A stretch of DNA of 64,000 bases. Origin: Scylla paramamosain (lineage: Eukaryota > Arthropoda > Malacostraca > Decapoda > Portunidae). Positions within the stretch are counted from its first letter, which is position 1. The number at the start of each line of letters is the position of its first letter. The position numbers and the translations under genes are program-made. The stretch covers positions 6,937,962 to 7,001,961 of the forward strand of contig NC_087190.1 of NCBI RefSeq assembly GCF_035594125.1. The letters run 5' to 3'. The notes under the pieces were generated by a model. It was not told the origin of the DNA and searched no databases. It was given only the letters and a program-made list of their open reading frames with translations. Of the stretch, positions 1 through 10,202 are shown one piece after another.

Positions 1-277
1 TTTTATGAGCGTTTTAGGCACAAAAACGCCAAAAACCATGGAAATCACCCAATGTGAGAATACAGAAGAACATTACGAAAAACTTGTCTTTTTCAATGTT
101 TTTGAGCTTCTTACGTACGATAGCGCTACAACGCATGCAAAACATCATTTATGGTGAAAAAGAATAACACTTTAAAAAACAAGTAGTGTTATTGTTTTTG
201 AGCTTGTTAAGTGCAAAAACGTCAAAATCCATGAAAGTATTAAAGTATATTTATTTCCAAGAAAATGTATAAACATG
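1..277 (+). repeat. AT-rich ~95-bp satellite, window-edge block
   Basis: The sequence carries the recurring words of the satellite that fills most of the first 25 kb: TTTGAGC, a polyA-rich ACGCTAAAACGCATGC-like segment, and AACGTGTATTTTGAGTG at each monomer boundary. It enters the window in the subtype with TTATGAGCG and CATGGAA. It ends at an AAACATG word, where an unrelated 386-bp insertion begins. No coding capacity is visible. Confidence 0.85.
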
Positions 278-663
278 GGTAAATGTTAGGCACACTGGTT
301 AGGTTTACGTATTCTGATTAATACTGTATTTTTATACATCTTATGTACATATAGTCCCGTTTCATACGGGCTTCATACCCGTCCAGTTGGTCTTGGGTAC
401 GCATCTCTTTCAGTTGCCACACAGTGAACATGTGTATGTAACCTCCTACCTTGACAGGTACTAAAACTACTAACAATGATTTTACACCACTTTAATAGAG
501 TACATCTGATCACTAACACACCTTACTAATCACAATAATTAAGTGTGCAACCACCACCACACTTCACGGCGCCGGCTGGGAGCGGCACCAGTAGATCTCT
601 CTTGGGTGGCGTGACGTTGACGAGTGTGAGCCGTAACTCTGTTGTGTGTGATTAACTCTGGTG
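278..663. mobile_element. 386-bp non-satellite insertion with ACATG flanks
   Basis: This block shares no words with the surrounding satellite and is more GC-rich at its right end (GGCGCCGGCTGGGAGCGG). It is flanked by ACATG on both sides (273-277 and 664-668). Removing it together with one ACATG restores a normal monomer boundary (AAACATGTGTTTTGAGTG), so it behaves like an insertion with a 5-bp target-site duplication. There are no clear terminal inverted repeats and no open reading frame of note. It could be a solo LTR or a short non-autonomous element; I do not recognise the family. Confidence 0.5.
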
Positions 664-3600
664 ACATGTGTTTTGAGTGTTTTTCATATTGTTAGATAAC
701 CAAATGCCAAAATGCATACAAAACAATCCATATTGGGAAAAGAAATGACATTTGCCGAAACGTGTCTTCAGTGTTTATGAGCGTGATAGGGACCAAAATG
801 CTAAAAATAAGGGAAAACACACTATATGTGAAAACAAAACAATATCATCAAAATCGTGTCTTTCAACTGTTTTTGCGCTACTTACGAACCAGAACACTAA
901 AACGCATGGAAAATACACTTTACAAGGAAAAAAATAACCTACTAAAACAAATATTTTGAGTGTTTTACAGCTTCTTACATACAAGAACGCCATGTACCTT
1001 ATATGGAAAAAAAAAAAAAGGACATTGCTACAAACGTGTATTATAAGTGTTTTTGAGCTTCTTACGTACCAAAACGCTAAAACGCATAAAAAGCACGGTA
1101 TATGTAGAAAAGATCATTATCAAAAAAAGCGTATTTTAAGTGTATTTGACATTGTTAGGTGCCAAAAGGCCAAAATGCATGCAAAGCACCCGATATGGGG
1201 AAAGAAAACATTTCCAGAAATATGTTTTTGAGTGTTTATGATCGTAATTGGTACCAAAACGTTAAAAGCATGAAAGACACCCTCTATGTAAAAATAAAAT
1301 AACGTTACGGAAAATGTCTTTTTAGTCTCTGCACTAATTATTTACAAACACGCAAAAACGCATGCAAAACGCATTTTATTAATAAGCACAATAAAATTAA
1401 AAGAAAAAAAGTGTTTTGAGTATTTTAAGGTTAAGCAAAAAAAAAAAAAAAAACACCAAAATCCATGGAAAGAACCTATTTGGAGAAACGAAAAACATTA
1501 AGAGAAACGTGTATTACGATTGTTTTTGAGCTTTTTAGGTACCAAAATGATAAAAGATATAAATAACACTCTATATAGAGAAACAGAACAACGTATTTTG
1601 AGAGTTTTTCACCTTGTTAGGTACCTAAAGCCCAAAATGTATGCATCTAAAGTAAAACGAAATGACATTTCCAGAAACATGTCTTTTTAGTATTTATGAG
1701 CGTGCTTGGCACCAAAGCGCTAAAAAGCATGGAAGGCACCATATATGGGAAAACAAAACGACATTGCCAAAATCGTCTCTATTCAGTGTTTTCAGCTACT
1801 TATGTACTAAAATCCTAAAACGCTTACAAAAATCACTTTAAGGAGAAAACATTACAAATTTACCCCAAAAATTTATTTATTTTTTTTTACGTTTTTAAGC
1901 GTGTTACATAGATAAACACCAAAATACATTAAAATTGCCCTACATTGCGAAAGAAGACATTGCGTAAAATGGGTATTAAGAGTGTTTTTGAGCTTCTTAG
2001 GAAATAAAACGCTTAAAGGCGAGAATAGCACTTAATATTTAGAAACAGAACAACATAATAAAAGACGTGTGTTTTGAGTGTATTTCACATGGTTAGGTAA
2101 CAAAACGCCAAAAATGTATGGAAACCATCCTATATCGGGAAAGGGTATGAGATTTCCAGAAACGTGTCCTTTTAGTATTTATGAACGTGGTAAGCACCAA
2201 GACGATAAAAAGCATGGAAAACACCTTCTTTTATGGGAAAAAACGAAACAAAATGACTAAAAACGTCTCTTTTTAGTGCTTGAAGATACTTGCCAAAACG
2301 CTAAAACGGACGTAGAAATCTATTTATGGAGAAATAGTATAAGTTTACAAAAAACGTGTATTTTTCAGCTTGTCATGTAGAAAAACGCCAAAATGCATGC
2401 AAAATACCTTATATGAGGAAACGAAAAGACTTTACAAGAAACTATATTTTGAGTGTTTTTTTGAGGTTTTTAGATACCAAAACGAAAAAACGCATGAATA
2501 GCACTCTATAAGCAGAAACAGAACAACATTAGCAAAAGCGTGTATTTTTATTTTTTTTTTACATTGTTGAATATCAAAAAGGCGAAGTGCATGCATAGCC
2601 CCTTCTATTAGGGAACGAAATTACATTACAAGAAATGCATTTTTTTTTCTTAAGTAGTTTGGCACCACAACGCTAAAAAGAATGGAGAGCAACATATATT
2701 GTACTAGAAAACAATATCAACAAAAATGTCGGATTTTAGTGTTTTGAGCTACTTATCTAACAAAACGCTAAAACGCATGCGAAACACCCATTATAGAGAA
2801 ACATAACAACATTACCAAAAACAAGTATTTTGAGTGTTTTGAGCATGTTACGTAGAAAAAAAAACCGTTAAAATACATACAAAACACCCAATATGGACAA
2901 ATGAAAAAACGAAAAAAAAATACGAGAAACGTGTATTGAGTGTTTTAAGCTTCTTGGTTACAAACGCTAAAACGCATGAATAGCATTCTATTTGGAAAAA
3001 AAAAAAAAAGTACATTACAAAAACGTGTATCTTGAGTGTATTTCATATTGTTGGGTAATAAAACGGGAAAATACATACAAAGCACTATATATAAGGAAAG
3101 GAAACGAGTTTTCCAGAAACGTGTTCTTTGAGTGTTTATGAGGGTGTAAGGCACCAAATCGCTTAAAAGAAACCATGGAAAGCACTCTGTATGAGAAAAC
3201 AAGATAACTTTACCAAAAAACGTCTTCGTTCATGTTTTTTTTTTTTCTTTTTCGTACCAAAACACTGAAACGCATACAAAAAAAAAAAGGAGAAACAGTA
3301 TAACTTTACGAAAAAACGTGTATTATGAGCTTGTAATTTAACAAATGCCAAAATGCATTAAAAGTACTCTATATGGGGAAACTAATAAGCATTACTAGAA
3401 ACGTGTATTATGAGAGTTTTTCAGATTATTAGGTAACAAAATAGCTTAAAGGCATGAATAGCTCTCTATATCAAGAAATAAACTATCATTATCGAACACG
3501 TGTATTTTCAGTTTATTTCACATTGTTAGGTATGAAAATGCCTAAATCAATGATAAACAACCTATATGAGGAAAACAAAATGACATTTCCAGAAAAAAAA

Positions 3601-5006
3601 AGTGACTTTTAAATGTTTATGAATGTTTAATGCACCAAATCGCTAAAAAGCATGGAAAGCACCCTTTATGGGAAAACAAAACAACATTGTCATAAATGCT
3701 TCTTTTTATTGTTTTGAGCTTACTTACCGAGACGCTAAGATCCATACAAAACACATTTTATTGAGAGACAGAATAACTTTTATGACAACGTGTATTTTGA
3801 GTGTTTTTGAGATGCCTGGAAAATAAAACCATATGGGAAAGCGAAGGGACATTTCGAAAAAAGTTTATTATGATTTTTTTTTTTTTGAGGTTTTTAGGTA
3901 CCAAAATCCTAAAACGCGTGAATAGTATTTGATAAGAAACATTACCAAAGAGGTGTATTTTCTGTGTTTTTTTTTTAAGCTTATTACTTACAAGGATGCC
4001 AAAATGCATGGAAAGATCTCTAAATGAGGAAATGAAAGGATATTATGAGAAACGTGTATTTTGAGTGTTCTTGTTTTTATTACTTACCAAATTGCTAAAA
4101 CGCGTGATTAACATGTTTTTTTTTTTTTTTGAGAAATATATCACACATTACCAAAAACGGATTTTTTCAGTGTTTTTTGCCTTGATAGGTACCGAAAAGT
4201 CACTCCATGTGAACAAACAAAACGATATTGCAAGCAACGGGTCTTTTGAGTGTTTTTGTGCATGTTAGATACCAAAACAGTAAAAAGCATGGAAAACACT
4301 CTATGTGGTAATAGAAAAAAAAAATTACCAAAACGTGTCTTTTGGGTGTATTTATTTATTTTTTTTATGTACTAAAACGCTAAAACATATGCAAAACTCC
4401 CTTTATGTAGGAACAGAGTAACACTGACAGATACGTGTATTTTGAGGGGTTTTTTTTTTTTTTTTTGAGCTTCTTACATATAAAAGCAGAAAATGAATTG
4501 AAAGTACCCTATATTGCGAAACGAAAGGACATAACGAGAAACGTGTATTATGAGTGTTTTTGAGCTTCTAAAGAAAGAAAACGCAAAAACACCTTAATAA
4601 CACTCTACATAAAGAAACTGAACAAAATTACTAAAAAGTGTATTTTAAGTGTTTTTCACATTGACTGGTACCAAAACAAAAAAAAAAAGAATCATACATG
4701 GGACACAATTTGAAGAAAAGGAAACATTTCCAGAAACGTAACTTTTTAGTGCTTATGAGCGTGTTAGGCACCAAAACGTTAAAAATCATGGAAAGCACCC
4801 AATGGGGTATAACAAACAACAGTACCAAAAAATTGTCTTTTTGAGCGTTTTTGAGCTACTTGCGTAAGAAAACCATTCAACATATGTAAAACACCTTATA
4901 AAGAGAAAAAGAACACTATGTGTTCGAAACACGTGTGTTTCGAATGTTTTGGGGATTTTTACGTACAAAAACGCCAAAATGCAATCAAAGTACTTAATAT
5001 GTAGAG
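664..5006 (+). repeat. Satellite array with five-monomer higher-order repeat
   Basis: Monomers of about 95 bp follow each other in a fixed order of five subtypes: (1) TTATGAGCGTG...CTAAAAAGCATGG, (2) GCTACTTACGTACC...GCAAAACACC, (3) GCTTGTTACGTAGAAAAACGCC, (4) GCTTCTTAGGTACC...GAATAGCACTC, (5) CACATTGTTAGGTACC...GCAAAGCACC. Subtype 1 begins near 747, 1208, 1669, 2153, 2614, 3112 and 3583, and again near 4221 and 4724, so the higher-order period is about 460-500 bp with one irregular stretch. Homopolymer A and T runs vary between copies. The short open frames in it carry no recognisable domain. Confidence 0.85.
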
Positions 5007-5640
5007 TGTCACACACGTGACTACTCTACCACGGAACCAGGTGCCTGCCTCTCAACTCGTGGCGCTGCCACGTGTATAGCTTGAGGCATACTGGATACGT
5101 GACCTCTAGCAGGCTACCAAGCCGATAACGAGGGGTGGAGTTCCATCGAGCTTCAGTCTCCTCCAAGGGTCGCTACAGCTCTGAGGTCACCTTGGCATAC
5201 GCTGGGAGCCTCATATACACTCGAGAGCGGTGGTAAGAGTTACACCAGTGTTACACACCCACACACACACACACATAAACACACACACACACACACACAC
5301 ACATAAACACATTTATATTTATTTTCTATTATGTATATGTAAAGGTGTTTATTTTTGTAATTTGTATCTATATGCATTTACTAACTTGGCTTAAGTTATT
5401 TACTGAACCAGTCTTTTAAGTTATTCAGTCCAGTTCAGATTGCCACTCCTTGTTACTTACTTTTACTTACAAATAATCTTCAATTTTGTATTGTTACTTA
5501 ATTTAAGGGTTAACTTTAAGATATTAAATAGCAGTTAAAATGTCTCCTTTACTCTTTTCTTTTAACCCTTCCATTGTTAGTGTGAGCAACACCCCTTCAT
5601 GGTCCATCCCCTAGAGTTCAGTGTATGCTCACACGTAACA
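5007..5640 (+). repeat. 5' LTR of the gypsy element
   Basis: The 634-bp repeat begins TGTCACACACGTGAC and ends CTCACACGTAACA. Against the 3' LTR I see one substitution (A at 5189 versus G at 10371) and a 28-bp longer CA-repeat segment at about 5258-5310, where a CA run and an ATAAACAC unit are duplicated. Near identity implies recent insertion. A long AT-rich stretch follows the CA repeat; I cannot place the promoter with certainty. Confidence 0.95.
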
Positions 5641-5642
5641 AT

Positions 5643-5660
5643 TGGGGGCCTGTCCGGGAT
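5643..5660 (+). promoter_or_regulatory. Primer binding site, tRNA-Pro-like
   Basis: TGGGGGCCTGTCCGGGAT lies two bases after the 5' LTR. It differs from the classical 18-base tRNA-Pro primer binding site only at two adjacent middle positions (CT in place of TC). It would pair with the 3' end of a tRNA ending in GGCCCCCA to start minus-strand DNA synthesis. The tRNA identity is inferred from this resemblance. Confidence 0.8.
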
Positions 5661-6265
5661 ATTACACATGTTTACACATACATATAACTACAATAGTTCC
5701 TTTCCTGCTCTCGAGTGTATATGAAGTTGTGCTTATTTCTTTGTTGGTGAATTTTTGCGTTTTTCCGCTTTAAAAGTACGCGAGGTACCGGCGTCTAGTC
5801 ATAAAAGCGTTAAAAACCTAACAATTGATTTCCTCAGTGCTGCTTTAGTGTCGGTTCGATTCCCCCTAGTAGTGACCTTCACCCCGAACTCCGAGACTCC
5901 TTAAAACTTGGGAACTTGCGTTCCACTCTTTGCTTGAAAGCAGCGAATACGGCAAGCCATTACAAGTGCTTAAGTGTTAGTTCTATGGTAGTCATTTTGG
6001 GGCAGTGATTATCGCTACACTTCTTCGATTCGTTGCCTCTTCAGAAGCACAGTTAAGGCGTTGCTAACCTTGACTCAACTAGACTCAAAAACGAGTCTCT
6101 GTCGATGCACGCGGGTCAACTCATTTCCCTCCGACTCGTGGTTTCGAACCTGTCGTTCACGCGGGTCCTTCCGACTCGTGGTGGCAAACCTAGGTCTTGG
6201 ATCAGGTTTCAGTGTAGGGCTCAGACACACTTGATTTGGTTCAATTGACCTCACGCTCATTAATC
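5661..6265 (+). other. Untranslated leader of the gypsy element
   Basis: About 600 bp separate the primer binding site from the first ATG of gag. A direct repeat is present near 6110-6190, where the ACGCGGGT and CCGACTCGTGGT words each occur twice about 50 bp apart. A packaging or dimerisation role is possible by position only. No convincing open frame lies on the plus strand here. Confidence 0.6.
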
Positions 6266-9200
6266 ATGTCGCATGAGTTAAACTTGGACGCATTTTGCAG
6301 TAATCCTTCTGTGGCGGAGCTACAAACTGCCAAAGTGACAAAGGATGATTTAAAGTACATAGCCCGACAGTTTGATCTCTCATATCCGTCTGACATTCGG
6401 AAGGAAGAACTCCGAACTCAAATCCTAGTTCACCTTGGAGGTGAAGCCACTAGTGCTGCTTCACAGCACGACGCCAGTTTAATGCTCGAACTCGAAAAGC
6501 TGAAACTAATGGCAGCAAGAGAAGAGAGAGAGGCAGCAAGAGAAAGAGAAAGAGAGAGAGAAGAGAGAGAGGCAGCAAGAGAAAGAGAGAGAGAAGAGAG
6601 AGAGGCAGCAAGAGAAAGAGAGAGAGAAGAGAGAGAGGCAACAAGAGAAAGAGAAAGAGAGAGAGAAGAGAGAGAACTAAGGCGAGAAGAACTAGCTTTT
6701 CAAAAAGAAAAAGCGGAAAGAGATCTGGCATATGTAAAAGAAAAGGAGGAAAAAGAAAGAGAGGAGAGAGAAAAAGAAAGAGAGGAGAGAGAAAAAGAAA
6801 GAATCCACGAGACCCAACTCACACAATTAAAATCTCGATCAACCACCACAGCTGACCTCAAACAAAAGTTAACTAAATATCTCTCACTACTCCCTCGGTT
6901 CTCTGACAAAGACCCCGAAACTTTCTTTGGACAGTTCGAGGACACAGCAGTACATTTTGAACTGCCCCGAGAAGACTGGCCTTGGCTTCTTAAACTCAAA
7001 CTCAGCCAAAAGGCTTTAACTATTGTGAACGGCCTCGAAAACAACACGGATTACGACTGTGTCAAACAGGGCATCCTAGCGGCGTACTCCATTACCACAG
7101 AAGGATACCGTCAGTCTTTTCGAAAAATGTTCAAAACTCCGCAACAAACCTATCTAGAGTTTGCCTCAGAGAAACTGAGGGCTCTCAAGCGTTGGCTTAA
7201 GTCAGCCGCGATAACCACGTACGACGAATTAGTAAATCTCTTAGCCTTAGAAGAGTTCATGCGTAAGCTCCCTTGCTCAGTAATGTTACACATCACCAAC
7301 AAAGAAGAAACAGATCTTCTCAAAGCCGCTCAGTTAGCGGACCTTTTCTCCCTGGTGAATCGCAAGGCAACCTCAGACAAGCTGACCGAGACTCCTAGTG
7401 GTAAGATAAACTCGGGTAACTCAGGGGTTGGTAAAATGACCGGCAGTAGTACTGGACCACCTCTATTTTGTGCTTTTTGTAAACAGCCGGGGCACCTCAT
7501 AAAGAACTGTCCTAGTCCCAAGTGCAAGGTAGCTCAAACATATCTTGCCAAGCCAGTTGCTTCCATACAAGCTCTTCAATCCTTCCCTGTACCTAAAGAC
7601 TTATTTGAGCCTTTCAGGTCTGTAGGCACCATCAGCATTGATAACAAGGATCACCCAGTTAAGATTGTCAGAGACACCTGTTCAGCTCAGTCCCTAGTAC
7701 TGAAGTCAGCAGTCCCTGGTATTGAACAGGGTTACACAGGTGAAAAGGTATATTTAAAAGACTTCCATGACCCCTTCCCCATTGCATTAGCTAAGGTACA
7801 TCTTGATAGCCCACTAGTAAGAGGTGAAGTGATAATAGGAGTTAGTGAAGAACCAGCCTTACCCATCCCTAATGCTCAACTACTCCTCGCTAATGACCTA
7901 GCTGGCAGTAAGGTGACTCCCCCTTTGGTAATTAGTGACACAATGCTGATGGATAACCCTACTGTACAGTTAGAAGAGCAACAACCAGGCTTATTCCCTG
8001 TTTGTGTCACTACTCGTGCACAAGCAAGGAAATCTGATCAGTCTTTCTCACTTCCAAAGAAGAGCCCATCCCCACTTGAACTCAATCAAATATTTTCTGA
8101 AAAACTTCTCACTGAGGCTCAACAGGAAGACACTACTTTGACTCAATTTCATGACAAGGTTATCCCTCCAGATCAAATTACTCATTACCCTGCCTTTTAC
8201 AAACAGGATGGAGTTCTCATGAGAGTGTTCCGGCCCTCTAAGGTCCCAGATGATGATGAGGTAGTGGAAAAGGTAGGAGATAACAACTACATCATAAACA
8301 CTCCAGACCGCCGAAAGGCAACACAGTTAATACACGTTAATCTCCTAAAAATGTATAAATGTAGAACCCCTGTGACTGGCGCCCAACCAACCCCTAGAGT
8401 AGCTTCCTGTGGTATCATTGAATCCCAGGAGGCTGACTCAGAGTTAAAACCTGCCTCTGTGTGTTCATTGATGTATGATAAATGTATTACCACTGAGATT
8501 GACACAAACACCATACATCCCAAGGACACGCAAAACAACACCTACATTATCCAACACTTAGATGGTCAGCTCCGTCATCTTTCATCCTCTCGAGCACTGG
8601 ATATCTCAAGATTGATCTCTCAGTATAACGTGTTCGGTGACCATCCTAAAATCTGTAATGTCCTCCGCCATGATGTGAAGGTGCTTCCAGGGACCTTCCC
8701 TATCAAGCAGTCTCCCTACAGAGTCAACCCCCGGAAACGAGAACAGATGCAGAAGGAGGTCCAGTACTTATTAGAGCAGGGCTTGGCTATACCCAGCAGC
8801 TCCCCATGGGCATCACCCTGCCTCCTAGTACCCAAGGAGGACGGACAACTGCGATTCTGCACGGATTACCGACGGGTCAACGCCGTCACCATTCCTGACG
8901 CCTATCCTCTGCCTCGGGTAGACGACCTGATAGATGAAGTGGGTCAAGCCAAATTTGTTACTAAGCTGGACCTATTAAAAGGGTATTATCAAATAGCCCT
9001 TACTGAAAGAGCTCAGATAGTCTCTGCCTTCATCACCCCTTTTGGACTTTTCCAGTATGTAGTAGCCCCATTTGGCATGAGGAATTGCCCCGCTACTTTC
9101 CAGAGGGCAATGAACAAGGTAATGCAGGGATTAAAAGGAGTGCTGGTTTACTTAGATGATATTCTTATTTTTTCACATGACTGGGATGACCACCTGTACC

Positions 9201-9331
9201 AGATCCAGAATGTGCTCAGCCGTCTGCAGGAAGCGAACCTCACCGTGAAGCTGGCGAAGTCTACGTTCGGAGCTGCCACCGTCTCCTACCTAGGACATCA
9301 GATTGGACTCCGTCCGGCCCAAGACCGCTAA
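6266..9331 (+). CDS. gag-pol polyprotein: Gag, protease, integrase remnants, reverse transcriptase
   Basis: I chose the ATG at 6266 (protein start MSHELNLDAF); the frame is open slightly upstream but without another ATG. From N to C: an N-terminal Gag segment; a long RE/EER charged coiled-coil-like tract at residues about 85-190; a capsid-like segment; a CCHC zinc knuckle (CAFCKQPGHLIKNC, residues 402-415); a retropepsin-like site RDTCSAQS (Asp 470), with Cys where the third active-site residue is usually Gly; a pre-integrase segment ending LMRVFRPSK (about 651-659); an integrase C-terminal segment ending HVNLLKMYK (about 690-699); and reverse transcriptase (about 795-1012) with FCTDYRRVN, KLDLLKGYYQ, PFGMRNCPATFQ and catalytic YLDD (962-965). 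The HHCC finger and DDE core of integrase are missing in frame. Gag and pol share one frame. A one-base shift near 9305 cuts off RNase H. The product would form particles and reverse transcribe but could not integrate itself. Confidence 0.92.
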   Translation: MSHELNLDAFCSNPSVAELQTAKVTKDDLKYIARQFDLSYPSDIRKEELRTQILVHLGGEATSAASQHDASLMLELEKLKLMAAREEREAAREREREREEREAAREREREEREAAREREREEREATREREREREERELRREELAFQKEKAERDLAYVKEKEEKEREEREKEREEREKERIHETQLTQLKSRSTTTADLKQKLTKYLSLLPRFSDKDPETFFGQFEDTAVHFELPREDWPWLLKLKLSQKALTIVNGLENNTDYDCVKQGILAAYSITTEGYRQSFRKMFKTPQQTYLEFASEKLRALKRWLKSAAITTYDELVNLLALEEFMRKLPCSVMLHITNKEETDLLKAAQLADLFSLVNRKATSDKLTETPSGKINSGNSGVGKMTGSSTGPPLFCAFCKQPGHLIKNCPSPKCKVAQTYLAKPVASIQALQSFPVPKDLFEPFRSVGTISIDNKDHPVKIVRDTCSAQSLVLKSAVPGIEQGYTGEKVYLKDFHDPFPIALAKVHLDSPLVRGEVIIGVSEEPALPIPNAQLLLANDLAGSKVTPPLVISDTMLMDNPTVQLEEQQPGLFPVCVTTRAQARKSDQSFSLPKKSPSPLELNQIFSEKLLTEAQQEDTTLTQFHDKVIPPDQITHYPAFYKQDGVLMRVFRPSKVPDDDEVVEKVGDNNYIINTPDRRKATQLIHVNLLKMYKCRTPVTGAQPTPRVASCGIIESQEADSELKPASVCSLMYDKCITTEIDTNTIHPKDTQNNTYIIQHLDGQLRHLSSSRALDISRLISQYNVFGDHPKICNVLRHDVKVLPGTFPIKQSPYRVNPRKREQMQKEVQYLLEQGLAIPSSSPWASPCLLVPKEDGQLRFCTDYRRVNAVTIPDAYPLPRVDDLIDEVGQAKFVTKLDLLKGYYQIALTERAQIVSAFITPFGLFQYVVAPFGMRNCPATFQRAMNKVMQGLKGVLVYLDDILIFSHDWDDHLYQIQNVLSRLQEANLTVKLAKSTFGAATVSYLGHQIGLRPAQDR

Positions 9332-10202
9332 CGTCGACGCAGTACTGAAGTACCCAACTGCCACTACTCGACGCGAGCTCCGCCGTTTCCTGGGTATGGC
9401 GGGGTTCTACCGGCGTTTCTGTCCAAACTTCGCAGACGCAGCTGGGCCACTTACTAGACTAACTAGTGGGAATGTGGCGTACGAATGGACCCCTGCCTGC
9501 CAACATGCCTTCAATCAACTTAAGAACTTGCTTGCTCGGGAACCGGTTTTGCGTGCGGCCGACTTCAGTAAACCCTTCATCATACATACTGACGCCAGTG
9601 ATCACGCTTCGGGTGCCGCCCTCCTGCAAGAATCTGACGGAATCTTTCACCCAGTCGCCTACCACTCCGAGAAGTTCAACATCCATCAGAAGAATTACAG
9701 CACTATCGAGAAAAAACTTTTAGCCATTATCTCTGCCATCAAGAAGTTTGAGTACTATCTTCAGTCCAACACCCAGCCACTCCAAATCTACACTGACCAC
9801 AACCCTTTGACTTTTCTCAACAGGAACCGCTTCACTAACCAACGTCTGCTACGGTGGTCTCTACAGCTCCAGCCTTACCACATTGAAATGCACCATATTA
9901 AGGGACTGGACAACTGCCTTGCTGACACTTTGTCTCGCCTTCCCACTACGCCTCGCATCACAACCCGTCGCGACCCTGAGGACCCTAGGATCCTGTTGCC
10001 GGGGATGCAGTCGTGCCTTGTGAACCGGTCGATGGAGGCAGCCGAGGGCCGAGCACTGCCAGAAGAACCATCTACCGGGCCCCAGACTACACACGTTCTG
10101 GTGGAATCAACCTTCACGGGACAGGAACCACCTCACTTCACTAATGACGCAGAGTCATTCCTTCTGCGTCATCCTAAGAAGGGGGGAATGTCACACACGT
10201 GA
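9303..10202 (+). CDS. pol continuation: RT connection and RNase H
   Basis: This frame continues the reverse transcriptase ORF after a one-base shift; homology resumes at about 9307. It begins with the conserved connection LRRFLGMAGFYRRF and carries a Ty3/gypsy RNase H with acidic residues at D97 (HTDASDHAS), E136 (EKKLLAI), D165 (YTDHNPL) and D208 (LADTLSRLP). RNase H degrades the RNA strand during reverse transcription. After RNase H come about 85 residues without recognisable domain. The frame then runs through the polypurine tract and stops just inside the 3' LTR, so there is no room for an integrase downstream. A programmed frameshift is unlikely here because the break is inside pol, between RT and RNase H. 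Confidence 0.88.
   Translation: MDSVRPKTANVDAVLKYPTATTRRELRRFLGMAGFYRRFCPNFADAAGPLTRLTSGNVAYEWTPACQHAFNQLKNLLAREPVLRAADFSKPFIIHTDASDHASGAALLQESDGIFHPVAYHSEKFNIHQKNYSTIEKKLLAIISAIKKFEYYLQSNTQPLQIYTDHNPLTFLNRNRFTNQRLLRWSLQLQPYHIEMHHIKGLDNCLADTLSRLPTTPRITTRRDPEDPRILLPGMQSCLVNRSMEAAEGRALPEEPSTGPQTTHVLVESTFTGQEPPHFTNDAESFLLRHPKKGGMSHT
10176..10188 (+). promoter_or_regulatory. Polypurine tract
   Basis: AAGAAGGGGGGAA lies immediately before the 3' LTR, the expected site of plus-strand priming for an LTR retrotransposon. Confidence 0.85.

Noticed and set aside
1..5000. Numerous 60-90-codon frames with similar peptides (for example KTHGKHTL, MHAKHPIWGKK)
   Set aside because: They recur with the satellite monomer and are repeatedly broken by A/T-run length changes, so they are repeat translation and not a gene family.
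9303..9331. Programmed ribosomal frameshift between the two gypsy frames
   Set aside because: The shift falls between RT and RNase H and not at a gag-pol border. I see no slippery heptamer, and a simple one-base loss explains it.
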